Below are positions 1 to 6,720 of a stretch of DNA of 7,761 bases, piece by piece. The translations under genes and the position numbers were made by a program. Source of the DNA: an uncultured Candidatus Saccharibacteria bacterium (lineage in GTDB: Bacteria; Patescibacteriota; Saccharimonadia; Saccharimonadales; Saccharimonadaceae). The stretch's first letter is position 1; each line of letters starts with the position of its first letter. A model generated the notes under the pieces. It saw only the letters and a list, made by a program, of their open reading frames with translations. It made no database searches and was not told where the DNA came from. Where the stretch lies: the NCBI GenBank assembly GCA_916049555.1, contig CAJZIB010000035.1, positions 1 through 7,761 of the forward strand, read 5' to 3'.

Positions 1-810
1 ATACTGGATATGGTTAGTATCCTGATACTCGTCAATCAAAATATGTTCAAATCGATTCTGCCATTTCTCGCGAATTATCTTATTATTTTCAAATAGTTTG
101 GTTACTTCAAGTAGGAGATCATCAAAATCGAGGGCGAAAGATTCCCGCTTGAGCTTTTCGTAACGAGCAAAAATTTTGGCAGTTTTCACCTGATTTGGAT
201 AATAAGCTTCTTCCTCATATTCCTCTGGAGTTTGACCGGTGTTTTTACAATGCGAAATAGTACTTTGTACTGATTTTGGACGGAGAGTTTTGTCGTCAAT
301 TTTCAAGTCCTTCATGGCTTGTTTAATTAGAGAAATTTGATCATCTGTATCATAGATCACGAAATTACGATCAAGCCCAGCGGCCTGGTATTCGATACGC
401 AAGATCCGCACACAAATGCCGTGGAAGGTACCCATGTAAGGCATAAAATTACGAGGAGGATTAGTGAAGCCATCACTATCAATGTCGCGACCTAGTGTAC
501 CGTCAGTAGCAAGCATGGCGGCATTATCGGCGAAAACATCATCCTTAAAACTCGGGGTAAGACGAGCGTCGGAGCGAGCCTGCTGCAATAAACGCCAAAG
601 ACGATCGCGCATCTCTTTTGCTGCCTTATTGGTAAAGGTCACAGCCAACATCCGGTCGCCAGGAATTCCATGGGCGATGAGATTAGCGATGCGATGAGTT
701 AAAGTTTTAGTTTTACCAGAGCCAGCCCCAGCTAAAATCAAAACTGGTCCAGCCAATGTTTCCACTGCTTCTTTTTGAGCAGGGTTGAGTCCCTCCGTAA
801 AAATTTCCAT
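1..810 (-). CDS. pcrA: UvrD/PcrA-family superfamily 1A DNA helicase, N-terminal part (cut by the window edge)
   Basis: The first 270 residues of an ATP-dependent 3'-5' DNA helicase that acts in DNA repair and replication restart; the reading frame runs off the left edge. Visible motifs are the Q motif (NPAQ, Q12), Walker A (AGAGSGKT, residues 27-34), motif Ia (TFTNKAA, 58-64), TFHGICVRIL (128-137), ALDFDDLL (226-233) and Walker B/motif II (DEYQDTN, 260-266). These match 1A and the start of 1B in PcrA. Between motif Ia and TFH the spacing is about 42 residues longer than I recall for Bacillus PcrA, and the extra stretch (about 77-125) is polar and Asp/Asn-rich. The ATG at 808-810 is chosen because the family-typical N-terminus starts there and a -10 lies six bases upstream. 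There is no Shine-Dalgarno, so it is probably leaderless. UvrD and PcrA cannot be told apart from this part alone. Confidence 0.95.
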   Translation of the reverse strand, partial: MEIFTEGLNPAQKEAVETLAGPVLILAGAGSGKTKTLTHRIANLIAHGIPGDRMLAVTFTNKAAKEMRDRLWRLLQQARSDARLTPSFKDDVFADNAAMLATDGTLGRDIDSDGFTNPPRNFMPYMGTFHGICVRILRIEYQAAGLDRNFVIYDTDDQISLIKQAMKDLKIDDKTLRPKSVQSTISHCKNTGQTPEEYEEEAYYPNQVKTAKIFARYEKLKRESFALDFDDLLLEVTKLFENNKIIREKWQNRFEHILIDEYQDTNHIQY

Positions 811-816
811 GTGTTA

Positions 817-826
817 ATTATAACAC
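817..826 (-). promoter_or_regulatory. Extended -10 promoter for the leaderless helicase gene
   Basis: The minus strand reads GTGT-TATAAT, then TAACAC, then ATG. TATAAT occupies 822-817 and six bases separate it from the start codon, so the expected transcription start falls on the A of the ATG. The G of the extended element is the last base of the upstream gene's TAG stop. No TTGACA-like -35 is visible. The stretch 811-826 is also an inverted repeat, GTGTTA/TAACAC around TAAT, which could be an operator. Confidence 0.75.
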
Positions 827-1710
827 TAATCCGCAAAGAGACTGAGCTGGTTGTAGGTGAGATCGATGTTGTGATTCGAAGCGGGCGCCTGAAGATTGAA
901 GGCGACAAAAAAGAGGGAGAGGACGAGGCAGAAAATCGCGAGACGACCGCCGATACTGGTATAGAAAAAATAGCCAAAAATAAGCATGACGAGAAGGATG
1001 AGAATCGGCAGATTAATGATCAGAAAACGTACGACTGGATTATTTTGGCGGCCACTAGCTTTTGAAAAACTGATCGTAATGAGCTGATTGTAATAAACGT
1101 CGACAAGTGGAGTGAGAAAGGCTTCAAGAATGGCGGGATCGATGGTGAGGCGTTCGGCGATCATGAGCTGATCGATTTTGGCCGCAGCGGTATTTAAGAT
1201 CTGAGTTTTGGGGCTTGCAAGTGTAGTTTGCGTTTCAAGATTAGAATCGAGATTAGACTCAGCGGCAAATCTGAGATCAAGGAATCGATTGAGTTGGCTT
1301 TCGGTGGTTTCTTGGCTAATGGTCTGATCGAGAATTTCTGAAAAATAATCGTTGAGATATTTGAGCTGCATAAAAACAACACCTTCTTTCAGGTTGTGTC
1401 TTGGATTTTGGCTCAGGATAGCTTGAAAAGAGTTTTTGAAAGATTCTGAAAAGTCTTCGGTTTTACTGGAGCCGCCATAGTATTTTTCAGTGGCGGCGCG
1501 ACGCATATTTGAGACTAAGTTACTATAATAACCCTTTTTACTAGCTAGATATTTTTTGACGTAGGCAGCGTTCTGCTCGGTCTGATTAATTTGACATGAG
1601 ATGCCAGCAAAAATTGCCATAATCAGCATAATACAGGTAAAAACAACTTTGGAAATTTTGATATCAGAGACGACTTCGTCAAAATTCTTGGTTTTTAGAA
1701 ACTGTAGCAT
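826..1710 (-). CDS. Uncharacterised membrane protein with three predicted transmembrane helices
   Basis: I do not recognise the family. The product is 294 residues. A hydrophobic segment near the N-terminus (about 20-38, VVFTCIMLIMAIFAG) is followed by about 185 mostly polar, helical-looking residues (about 40-225) rich in Gln, Asn, Ser and charged residues. A C-terminal hairpin of two hydrophobic segments follows (about 229-249 and 256-272), then a polar tail. The central part is probably on one face of the membrane. A Cys sits just after the first segment (AGISC), but the lipobox is poor. The frame is open 43 codons further upstream, but that extension overlaps the end of murA. I chose the ATG at 1708-1710 because a TATAAT lies exactly six bases before it. 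It sits between murA and the helicase gene with gaps of 22 and 15 bases. A cell-envelope role is possible but unsupported. Confidence 0.8.
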   Translation of the reverse strand: MLQFLKTKNFDEVVSDIKISKVVFTCIMLIMAIFAGISCQINQTEQNAAYVKKYLASKKGYYSNLVSNMRRAATEKYYGGSSKTEDFSESFKNSFQAILSQNPRHNLKEGVVFMQLKYLNDYFSEILDQTISQETTESQLNRFLDLRFAAESNLDSNLETQTTLASPKTQILNTAAAKIDQLMIAERLTIDPAILEAFLTPLVDVYYNQLITISFSKASGRQNNPVVRFLIINLPILILLVMLIFGYFFYTSIGGRLAIFCLVLSLFFVAFNLQAPASNHNIDLTYNQLSLFAD

Positions 1711-1716
1711 ATGCTG

Positions 1717-1726
1717 ATTATAGCAT
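1717..1726 (-). promoter_or_regulatory. Extended -10 promoter for the leaderless membrane-protein gene
   Basis: The minus strand reads ATGC-TATAAT (TATAAT at 1722-1717), then CAGCAT, then ATG. The six-base gap puts the expected transcription start at the start codon. It lies in the 22-base gap after the murA stop. Eleven bases, CTTATGCTATA, are identical to the gpmI promoter. No -35 or Shine-Dalgarno is visible. Confidence 0.75.
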
Positions 1727-1732
1727 AAGTAA

Positions 1733-3283
1733 TTAGATGCCTGAGAGTGGACGAATGTCGGCACCGAGATGATTGAGGCGCTTGGCAAAATTCTGATAAC
1801 CACGATTAATGGAATAGACGTTGCGCAAGATAGAAACACCTGGGGCGGCTAGCATGGCGATTAGTACGACCACGGCTGGACGCAAAGCTGGAGGAGCAAC
1901 GAGTTCGGCAGAATGCCAGTTGGTTGGCCCCTCAACGTAAACTCGATGAGCATCAAGTAACTCGATTTTCGCATTGAGGTTGGAGAGATAAGTTGAGTAG
2001 ATTGCCCGATTTTCGAACACCCAGTCGTGAATCAAGGTGCGACCAGTTGCGGTGGCGGCGATCACACTAAAGAATGGAAGGTTGTCGATATTGAGGCCTG
2101 GGAAAGGCATCGGGTGAATCTTATCAGTTGGCGCGACAAGGTCGGCGCGATGGATTATTAGATCAACCAATCTAGTTTCGCCGTTATAGGATTTATATTC
2201 TTCAGAGCGGTCAATTTTGGCGTGCATAGAATGAAGTACTTCGAGTTCAATTTCAAGGAATTCGATAGGGGCACGGCTAATGGTAATTTCGGATTTGGTG
2301 ACGAGAGCGGCCGCAATAAATGACATTGCCTCGATTGGGTCTTCACTTGGGTAATATTCAACATCTTCGTCAATCTTCTCAAGACCTTCAATCTCAAGAG
2401 TAGTGGAGCCGATGCCGTTGATTTTGACACCAAGTTTTTGTAGGAAGAAACAAACATCCTGGACCATGTAGTTTGGTGAAGCGCCAATGATGGTGGTTTT
2501 GCCTGGAAAGAGGGCAGCGGCCATTAAGACGTTTTCAGTCACAGTATCCCCGCGTTCGATCAGAACAATACGCTTGTTGTCTTGACTGTTTAGTTCGGCC
2601 TGATTAACGCTAGCTTCATAAAATCCAGCATTACATTTAGCATCGACTTCCAACCCAAAGGCGGAGAGAGCTTTGAGATGCGGATCAACCGTGCGAGTAC
2701 CGAGAGAACAACCGCCAGCATATGGAAGCTTGAAATTTTCATAGCGATGAAGGAGTGGACCGAGGAACATGATGATGGAGCGAGTTTTTCTGGCAGCATC
2801 AAGGTCAAGTTCATCCATTTTTAATTCGCGTGGTGTGATAATTTCAAGATCTTTACGGCGGTTAAACCAACGACATTTAACGCCAATCGACTCTAGAACT
2901 TCAATAATGCGGAAGACTTCTTCAATACGTGCTACATGATGCAAAACGGTACGACCGCGGTTTAAGAGGCTCGCGCAAAGCAGGCCAACAGCAGCGTTTT
3001 TTGAAGTATTGATAGTGATGGTGCCACTCAAAGTGCGGCCGCCATTGACACGAAAAGACTGTGAGGAGGAGTCGTTAATAGAGAGGATTTGACCACCAAG
3101 CGCGGTGGAGACTTTTTTGATCATTTCAAGCGAAGTGTTTTGATCGCCTTTCTCAATACGATGAATCGCGGACTGTGAAGTGCCAAGCATATTTGCAAGC
3201 TGAGCCTGAGTGAGTCCTTTTTCTTTGCGCATTGTCGCAACAACGGAGCCAATTTCCTCCTGATAGGTGCGTGTTTTTGCCAT
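1733..3283 (-). CDS. murA: UDP-N-acetylglucosamine 1-carboxyvinyltransferase with an N-terminal XRE helix-turn-helix domain
   Basis: MurA transfers enolpyruvate from PEP to UDP-GlcNAc, the first committed cytoplasmic step of peptidoglycan synthesis. The 516-residue product has an XRE/Cro-type helix-turn-helix at about 8-63 (LTQAQLANMLGTSQSAIHRIEKG), a short linker (about 64-76), then an EPSP-synthase-fold MurA domain to the end. By analogy with E. coli numbering, the catalytic residues are present: K95 and N96 (K22/N23), C192 in AGGCSLG (C115), D400 in GLNIDN (D305), R468 in ALRPA (R371) and R494 in INRGYQ (R397). Ordinary MurA is about 420 residues, and the excess is the added DNA-binding domain. 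The ATG at 3281-3283 follows an AAGGAGG only three bases upstream and begins the HTH directly. Having an intact active-site Cys, it should carry the fosfomycin-target residue. It follows galU by 80 bases. The HTH could allow autoregulation, which is inference. Confidence 0.93.
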   Translation of the reverse strand: MAKTRTYQEEIGSVVATMRKEKGLTQAQLANMLGTSQSAIHRIEKGDQNTSLEMIKKVSTALGGQILSINDSSSQSFRVNGGRTLSGTITINTSKNAAVGLLCASLLNRGRTVLHHVARIEEVFRIIEVLESIGVKCRWFNRRKDLEIITPRELKMDELDLDAARKTRSIIMFLGPLLHRYENFKLPYAGGCSLGTRTVDPHLKALSAFGLEVDAKCNAGFYEASVNQAELNSQDNKRIVLIERGDTVTENVLMAAALFPGKTTIIGASPNYMVQDVCFFLQKLGVKINGIGSTTLEIEGLEKIDEDVEYYPSEDPIEAMSFIAAALVTKSEITISRAPIEFLEIELEVLHSMHAKIDRSEEYKSYNGETRLVDLIIHRADLVAPTDKIHPMPFPGLNIDNLPFFSVIAATATGRTLIHDWVFENRAIYSTYLSNLNAKIELLDAHRVYVEGPTNWHSAELVAPPALRPAVVVLIAMLAAPGVSILRNVYSINRGYQNFAKRLNHLGADIRPLSGI

Positions 3284-3286
3284 AAT

Positions 3287-3293
3287 CCTCCTT
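3287..3293 (-). promoter_or_regulatory. Shine-Dalgarno of the HTH-murA gene, unusually close to the start
   Basis: AAGGAGG on the minus strand is separated from the ATG by only three bases (ATT). The match is strong but the spacing is shorter than usual. It contrasts with the downstream membrane-protein and helicase genes, which have no such site. Confidence 0.75.
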
Positions 3294-3311
3294 ATTTTTT
3301 ATTCATCTGGT

Positions 3312-3340
3312 GATATATTCAAAACGAAATATCTTAACAA
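3312..3340 (-). promoter_or_regulatory. Possible weak promoter in the galU-murA gap
   Basis: TTGTTA (3340-3335) and TATATC (3317-3312) are separated by exactly 17 bases on the minus strand. Neither hexamer is strong and the extended TG motif seen at other promoters in the window is absent. murA may instead depend on read-through from galU. Confidence 0.3.
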
Positions 3341-3363
3341 CAAAAAGCGTGGTTTACCCTAGA

Positions 3364-4212
3364 TTATTTAGCTTTTTTGTAGCCTGTGACGACGTTATTG
3401 GCGTGCACCCAACCTTCAACGGATCCACCATCCAGGTATTCACCGGTGGTTGGAGCGACACGCATCACGCCACCCTCGTTGATGTATTCATCGATTGGGT
3501 CGGTGACGAGATACTCTTGATCAAGTGGGCCAAAGTCGTGGGATTTAACGTAATTAACAATGCGACGGAGTAGGTCTTTTGACATAATGTATTTACTAAC
3601 ATTAATCATGTTGGATGGAGCTTCTTCCACGCTTGGTTTTTCAACTACGCCGGTCAATTTGCCGTTTTTGATACTGAGAACACCGTATTTATCGACTTTT
3701 TCCTTTGGGATTTCGACGCCCAAAATAGCAGATTCGTCGGCATTTTGTAGAGAGTGAATTAGAGATTCTGCGGCGGATTCACCATCTGGATTCCAGACAA
3801 AATCATCGCCCATAAAGACTAAGACTGGTTCGTCAATATTATATTCTTCAACCACAAGAGCAATTGGCACTGCGGTACCATAACGACCGGCTGGATCCTG
3901 AGTGGTGTAATGAATTTTGACGTGATCTGGCAAAGTTTTGGCGAGTGCGAGACGATCAGCTTTGCCGCGCTCGACTAGATAGTCATTGAGGGCGTGATTA
4001 TCACGATAGAACTCCTGCACCTGGCAAGGCTCGACGTTGCTAATGACCATATAGATGTCGGTAATACCGGCCTTAATTAACTCTTGTACCGAATAATCAA
4101 CAAGCGGACGGTTGCCGACAGGAAGCATTGATTTTTCAATAATTTTCGTAATTGGAAGGCGACGAGTGCCCCAACCAGCTACTGGAATGATTGCTTTCGT
4201 AATCTTTTGCAT
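3364..4212 (-). CDS. galU: UTP--glucose-1-phosphate uridylyltransferase (GalU-type)
   Basis: A cytoplasmic nucleotidyltransferase that makes UDP-glucose and pyrophosphate from UTP and glucose-1-phosphate, feeding surface-glycan and nucleotide-sugar pathways. The product is 282 residues, close to the usual GalU length of about 290-300. It starts with the nucleotide-binding loop PVAGWGTRRLP (10-20) and then EKSMLPVGNRPLVDY (26-40), where K27 and P31 match the GalU signature. Further on are QDPAGRYGTAVPI (105-117), the metal-binding GDD (135-137), KYGVLS (175-180), EKPSVEEAPSN (191-201) and GEYLDGG (257-263). The ATG at 4210-4212 is preferred over an in-frame ATG eight codons upstream. An AAGGAG lies five bases before it and the family N-terminus begins there. 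Other sugar-1-phosphate nucleotidyltransferases share the fold, but the EKP..APSN motif favours GalU. It lies just upstream of murA on the same strand. Confidence 0.92.
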   Translation of the reverse strand: MQKITKAIIPVAGWGTRRLPITKIIEKSMLPVGNRPLVDYSVQELIKAGITDIYMVISNVEPCQVQEFYRDNHALNDYLVERGKADRLALAKTLPDHVKIHYTTQDPAGRYGTAVPIALVVEEYNIDEPVLVFMGDDFVWNPDGESAAESLIHSLQNADESAILGVEIPKEKVDKYGVLSIKNGKLTGVVEKPSVEEAPSNMINVSKYIMSKDLLRRIVNYVKSHDFGPLDQEYLVTDPIDEYINEGGVMRVAPTTGEYLDGGSVEGWVHANNVVTGYKKAK

Positions 4213-4217
4213 AATAG

Positions 4218-4223
4218 CTCCTT
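4218..4223 (-). promoter_or_regulatory. Shine-Dalgarno that fixes the galU start
   Basis: AAGGAG on the minus strand, followed by CTATT and the ATG at 4210-4212. The alternative upstream ATG (4234-4236) lies on the other side of this site and has no good ribosome binding site of its own. Confidence 0.8.
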
Positions 4224-4259
4224 TATTTCCCACCAAAAAATTGTCATTTTTCTACACAG

Positions 4260-4269
4260 ATTATATCAC
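4260..4269 (-). promoter_or_regulatory. Extended -10 promoter of galU
   Basis: GTGA-TATAAT on the minus strand, followed by CTGTGTAG. Transcription should start near 4253, giving a leader of about 41 bases that carries the Shine-Dalgarno. Sixteen of nineteen bases match the tRNA-Leu promoter region (TGTGnTATAATCTGT). No recognisable -35 is present. Confidence 0.7.
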
Positions 4270-4286
4270 AGGTGGTATATTTTTCT

Positions 4287-4309
4287 AGACGTTTTTTGAA
4301 GAAACATCT
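4287..4309 (-). other. Hairpin between gpmI and galU
   Basis: The minus strand has AGATGTTT (4309-4302), a seven-base loop, and AAACGTCT (4294-4287): eight pairs, one of them G-U. It lies about ten bases after the gpmI stop but is followed by AGAAAAATA rather than a T-run. It is therefore a poor intrinsic terminator. It may protect the mRNA 3' end or affect the adjacent galU promoter. Confidence 0.4.
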
Positions 4310-4319
4310 CTGGTTTTTA

Positions 4320-5969
4320 CTAAATTAGTGGTTGACGCCAGGATTCTGGAAGATTTGAAATACCGAATAGTTTAGCGATAGTTGGAGCGACATTGGAAAG
4401 GCCGGCATCCTCTAGCTGTTTTGGCTGATAGAGCTCTGCATTTTTCGTATTATCATAAAACCAGCATGGAACAGGATTGGTCGTGTGGGAAGTTTTTGGC
4501 TTCTTAGTAACCGGATCTGACACCTCTTCGGCATTACCGTGATCTGCTGTGATAATCATCATACCACCAAGCTCGTCGGTTTTCTTGGCTAGGCGCGCCA
4601 GCTGAATATCAATGGCCTCCATAGCAGTGATGGTTGGTTCAAGTTCGCCAAAGTGACCGACCATATCACCACCTGCATAATTTATGCGCATAAATTGATA
4701 CTTTGGTTTGCCAACTTCGTTCACTTCGGACATTTTTTCAAGAACAGCGTCAGTGATCTCCGCAGCCTTCATCCATGGACGTTCATTAAACGGCTGAGTA
4801 TCAGATTTGATTTCAATAAAATCCTCACCTTCCGCCTTGTCATAACTGTTACCATTGAAATAGTAGGTGATGTGACCAAACTTTACAGTTTCGGCAACCG
4901 CAAGTTGGTTGATATGATGTACTGATAGAAGTTGATTGAGTGGATTTTTGATAGTGATTGGGGTGACGAGACAGTGTTCTGGAATATGCAGATCAGAATC
5001 ATATTCGGTCATGCCGGCAAAAAAGACATTGAGTGGACGATTGTTTTCGGTGCCACGATCGAAGCCATGAAAATCCTGCTCGGTGAAAGCTTTGGCGGTT
5101 TCGATGGCGCGATCAGCACGGAAGCTGTAGAAGATAAAACTGTCGCCATCCCGGACTAGACCGACTGGGCGAGTAGGATCAGCCTGACCATCAGCACCTG
5201 GCTCAGTGATCACAAAACTTGGGAAATACTGATCTTGCAAGCCTGGACTAAGTTTTCGATTTTCTTCAATAGCCTGCATGGCAGAGGTAAAATATTGATC
5301 TGCTTTACCATAGACCATGGCATTCCAACCAGTTTTGACAATACTCCAATCAGCTTCGTAGCGATCGGCAAGAAAGAGCATGCGGCCGCCGCCACAAGCG
5401 ATACGATAATCAAGCGGAAATTCTGCCTGTTTTTTGAGCTCATCAATTTTATCTTCGAGAAGCTTGACAAAAGTGTCGGCAGATTGAGGCGGAACGTCGC
5501 GGCCATCTAAGATAAGGTGAATACGGATTTTTGTAATTCCCTCATTCTTGGCCTGTTCGAGCATTTTAAGTAGTTGATCAAGAGAACTATGTACGCCACC
5601 ATCAGAGAAGATGCCGGAAAAATGTAAGGTGGAGTTATGATTTTTGACATTTTCGATGGCACCGCGCCAAGCCTCAGTTTGCCAGATCGCGCCAGTCTTA
5701 AAGTCGTCTTCGATTTTAGCGATACCCTGTTTGATGATTTGCCCAGCACCGAGCGCATTATGTCCAACCTCAGAGTTTCCCATCTGTCCCTTTAGAATAC
5801 CTACTGCCTCCCCCGAGGCCTCTAAAGAAACCCATGGATATTTTTCAAAAAGTTGATCAATAAATTCGGAATGTGATTGTAAAACGGCGTTACCATATTC
5901 ATCATCCCTGAGGCCGACGCCATCAAGCACAACGAGAGTAATTGGACCGTCATAGTGTAAATTATTCAT
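4320..5969 (-). CDS. gpmI: 2,3-bisphosphoglycerate-independent phosphoglycerate mutase
   Basis: A cytoplasmic glycolytic enzyme that interconverts 3- and 2-phosphoglycerate through a phosphoserine intermediate, using two Mn ions. The product is 549 residues, slightly longer than the usual 510-515. Conserved features are VVLDGVG (D16, metal), the nucleophile in MGNSEVGHNALGAG (S66), SDGGVH (122-127), LDGRD (154-158), GGR (194-196), SFRADRA (282-288), DMVGH (435-439), TADHGNAEE (474-482) and SHTTNPVP (494-501). Together these supply the usual Asp/His metal ligands and the phosphate-binding Arg residues. The open frame extends 17 codons further upstream, but the ATG at 5967-5969 starts just before the conserved core. 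A TATACT box lies six bases before it with no Shine-Dalgarno, so it is probably leaderless. It is 77 bases after the CYTH gene. Confidence 0.96.
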   Translation of the reverse strand: MNNLHYDGPITLVVLDGVGLRDDEYGNAVLQSHSEFIDQLFEKYPWVSLEASGEAVGILKGQMGNSEVGHNALGAGQIIKQGIAKIEDDFKTGAIWQTEAWRGAIENVKNHNSTLHFSGIFSDGGVHSSLDQLLKMLEQAKNEGITKIRIHLILDGRDVPPQSADTFVKLLEDKIDELKKQAEFPLDYRIACGGGRMLFLADRYEADWSIVKTGWNAMVYGKADQYFTSAMQAIEENRKLSPGLQDQYFPSFVITEPGADGQADPTRPVGLVRDGDSFIFYSFRADRAIETAKAFTEQDFHGFDRGTENNRPLNVFFAGMTEYDSDLHIPEHCLVTPITIKNPLNQLLSVHHINQLAVAETVKFGHITYYFNGNSYDKAEGEDFIEIKSDTQPFNERPWMKAAEITDAVLEKMSEVNEVGKPKYQFMRINYAGGDMVGHFGELEPTITAMEAIDIQLARLAKKTDELGGMMIITADHGNAEEVSDPVTKKPKTSHTTNPVPCWFYDNTKNAELYQPKQLEDAGLSNVAPTIAKLFGISNLPESWRQPLI

Positions 5970-5975
5970 GGGATT

Positions 5976-5985
5976 AGTATAGCAT
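5976..5985 (-). promoter_or_regulatory. Extended -10 promoter for leaderless gpmI
   Basis: ATGC-TATACT on the minus strand (TATACT at 5981-5976), then AATCCC and the ATG. This is the same six-base spacing seen at the membrane-protein and helicase genes. The preceding CTTATGC is also shared with the membrane-protein promoter. A TTGACA-like -35 is not visible at the expected place. Confidence 0.75.
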
Positions 5986-6046
5986 AAGAGTGTTACAGTA
6001 AAAGATTCTGAACGATGCAAGAGTCAATAATAGATTGTCGAAATGA

Positions 6047-6577
6047 CTAAAATTTCATAATTTCACATTTATTGACATCAATGCCGATATTCCGATAAAG
6101 GCTAGCAAAGTCGGTTGAGATGACATCCTGTGGTTTAAAGCCGAGCTTACTAGTGACCTCATAAATATCCTCTTCTTTTTCAACCTCTATTTCTAGTAAG
6201 TAGCCGAGCTTTGGCCAGTGATCAATGGAGAGCTTGGCGCCATGATATTCATATTCATCACGGGTATTTTCTTGATAAGAACGGTGCTTAATACCTGTAT
6301 TTTCTAAGATCTTTAAAGTAGTTTCAAAATCTGAAACTTCGACTTCCCACTCCTCAGTACCGGAGAAAGAATCATTGCTAATTTCTTTGAAGGTGAGGGT
6401 AGTCTTATTACCATCAGTGCGCAGTCGCAGCCAACGATGAGGGGCGCCGATGGCTGGATCAAAAACGTAACGTCGAAAATTGTAGAAGCCAAGTGGTTTA
6501 GCACCGATGGCAAGAAGTTTAGCTTTTACCTCTTCCGGATTAATATTTGGGATTCTACCTTCAATTTCAATGGCCAT
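6047..6577 (-). CDS. CYTH-domain protein (class IV adenylate cyclase/triphosphatase-like)
   Basis: The 176-residue product fits the CYTH triphosphate-tunnel fold, whose members bind nucleoside or thiamine triphosphates or inorganic triphosphate with a metal. The N-terminal signature is EIEGR (E4, E6, R8), in place of the usual ExExK. Alternating charged strands follow: RWLRLRTDG (48-56), LTFKE (61-65), EEWEVEV (75-81), TRDEYEY (105-111), LSIDHWPKLG (116-125) and LLEIEVE (127-133). These supply the Arg/Lys and Glu/Asp side chains that line the tunnel. The layout resembles the CyaB-like cyclase branch more than the short thiamine triphosphatases, but the substrate cannot be told from sequence. 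The ATG at 6575-6577 is chosen over one five codons upstream because the AGAGGA site lies between them. The promoter is unclear; TAGAAT at 6608-6603 is a weak candidate. Confidence 0.85.
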   Translation of the reverse strand: MAIEIEGRIPNINPEEVKAKLLAIGAKPLGFYNFRRYVFDPAIGAPHRWLRLRTDGNKTTLTFKEISNDSFSGTEEWEVEVSDFETTLKILENTGIKHRSYQENTRDEYEYHGAKLSIDHWPKLGYLLEIEVEKEEDIYEVTSKLGFKPQDVISTDFASLYRNIGIDVNKCEIMKF

Positions 6578-6581
6578 ATTT

Positions 6582-6587
6582 TCCTCT
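6582..6587 (-). promoter_or_regulatory. Shine-Dalgarno that fixes the CYTH gene start
   Basis: AGAGGA on the minus strand with AAAT before the ATG at 6575-6577. The next upstream ATG (6590-6592) would place this purine run inside the coding sequence, which argues for the downstream start. Confidence 0.6.
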
Positions 6588-6673
6588 TTCATTTACAATG
6601 CTATTCTAATTTTACTCTATTTTTATTTTATTTATAGTTCTACAATCTTATAAAATAAACGCTGTAAAAGAGT

Positions 6674-6683
6674 GTGATAAAAT
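6674..6683 (+). promoter_or_regulatory. Possible second, upstream promoter of tRNA-Leu
   Basis: GTGA-TAAAAT, the same extended -10 layout, 29 bases upstream of the main tRNA box. Transcription would begin near 6690 and give a leader of about 30 bases. That leader would contain ATCTGTA (6711-6717), complementary to TACAGAT (6810-6816) just after the tRNA. No -35 is visible. It rests on motif match alone. Confidence 0.35.
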
Positions 6684-6702
6684 ATCTCTCAATCCATGCG
6701 GT

Positions 6703-6712
6703 GTGCTATAAT
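6703..6712 (+). promoter_or_regulatory. Extended -10 promoter of tRNA-Leu
   Basis: GTGC-TATAAT, followed by CTGTACAG and then the mature tRNA. With the usual six to seven bases from -10 to the start, transcription should begin at about 6718-6720, leaving a 5' leader of only one to three bases. The sequence is nearly identical to the galU promoter. Confidence 0.75.
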
Positions 6713-6720
6713 CTGTACAG

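Noticed and set aside
464..697. Plus-strand open frame of 77 codons
   Set aside because: It lies antisense to the well-supported helicase gene and has no ribosome binding site or family resemblance.
775..1065. Plus-strand open frame of 96 codons
   Set aside because: It is antisense to the membrane protein and helicase start, with a highly charged low-complexity product typical of shadow frames.
1594..1610. Lipoprotein signal at AGISC of the membrane protein
   Set aside because: The residue three before the Cys is Gly instead of Leu/Val/Ile, and the protein has further membrane segments at the other end.
1711..1839. N-terminal extension of the membrane protein by 43 codons
   Set aside because: It overlaps the conserved end of murA, reads as unrelated sequence, and a promoter lies directly before the shorter start.
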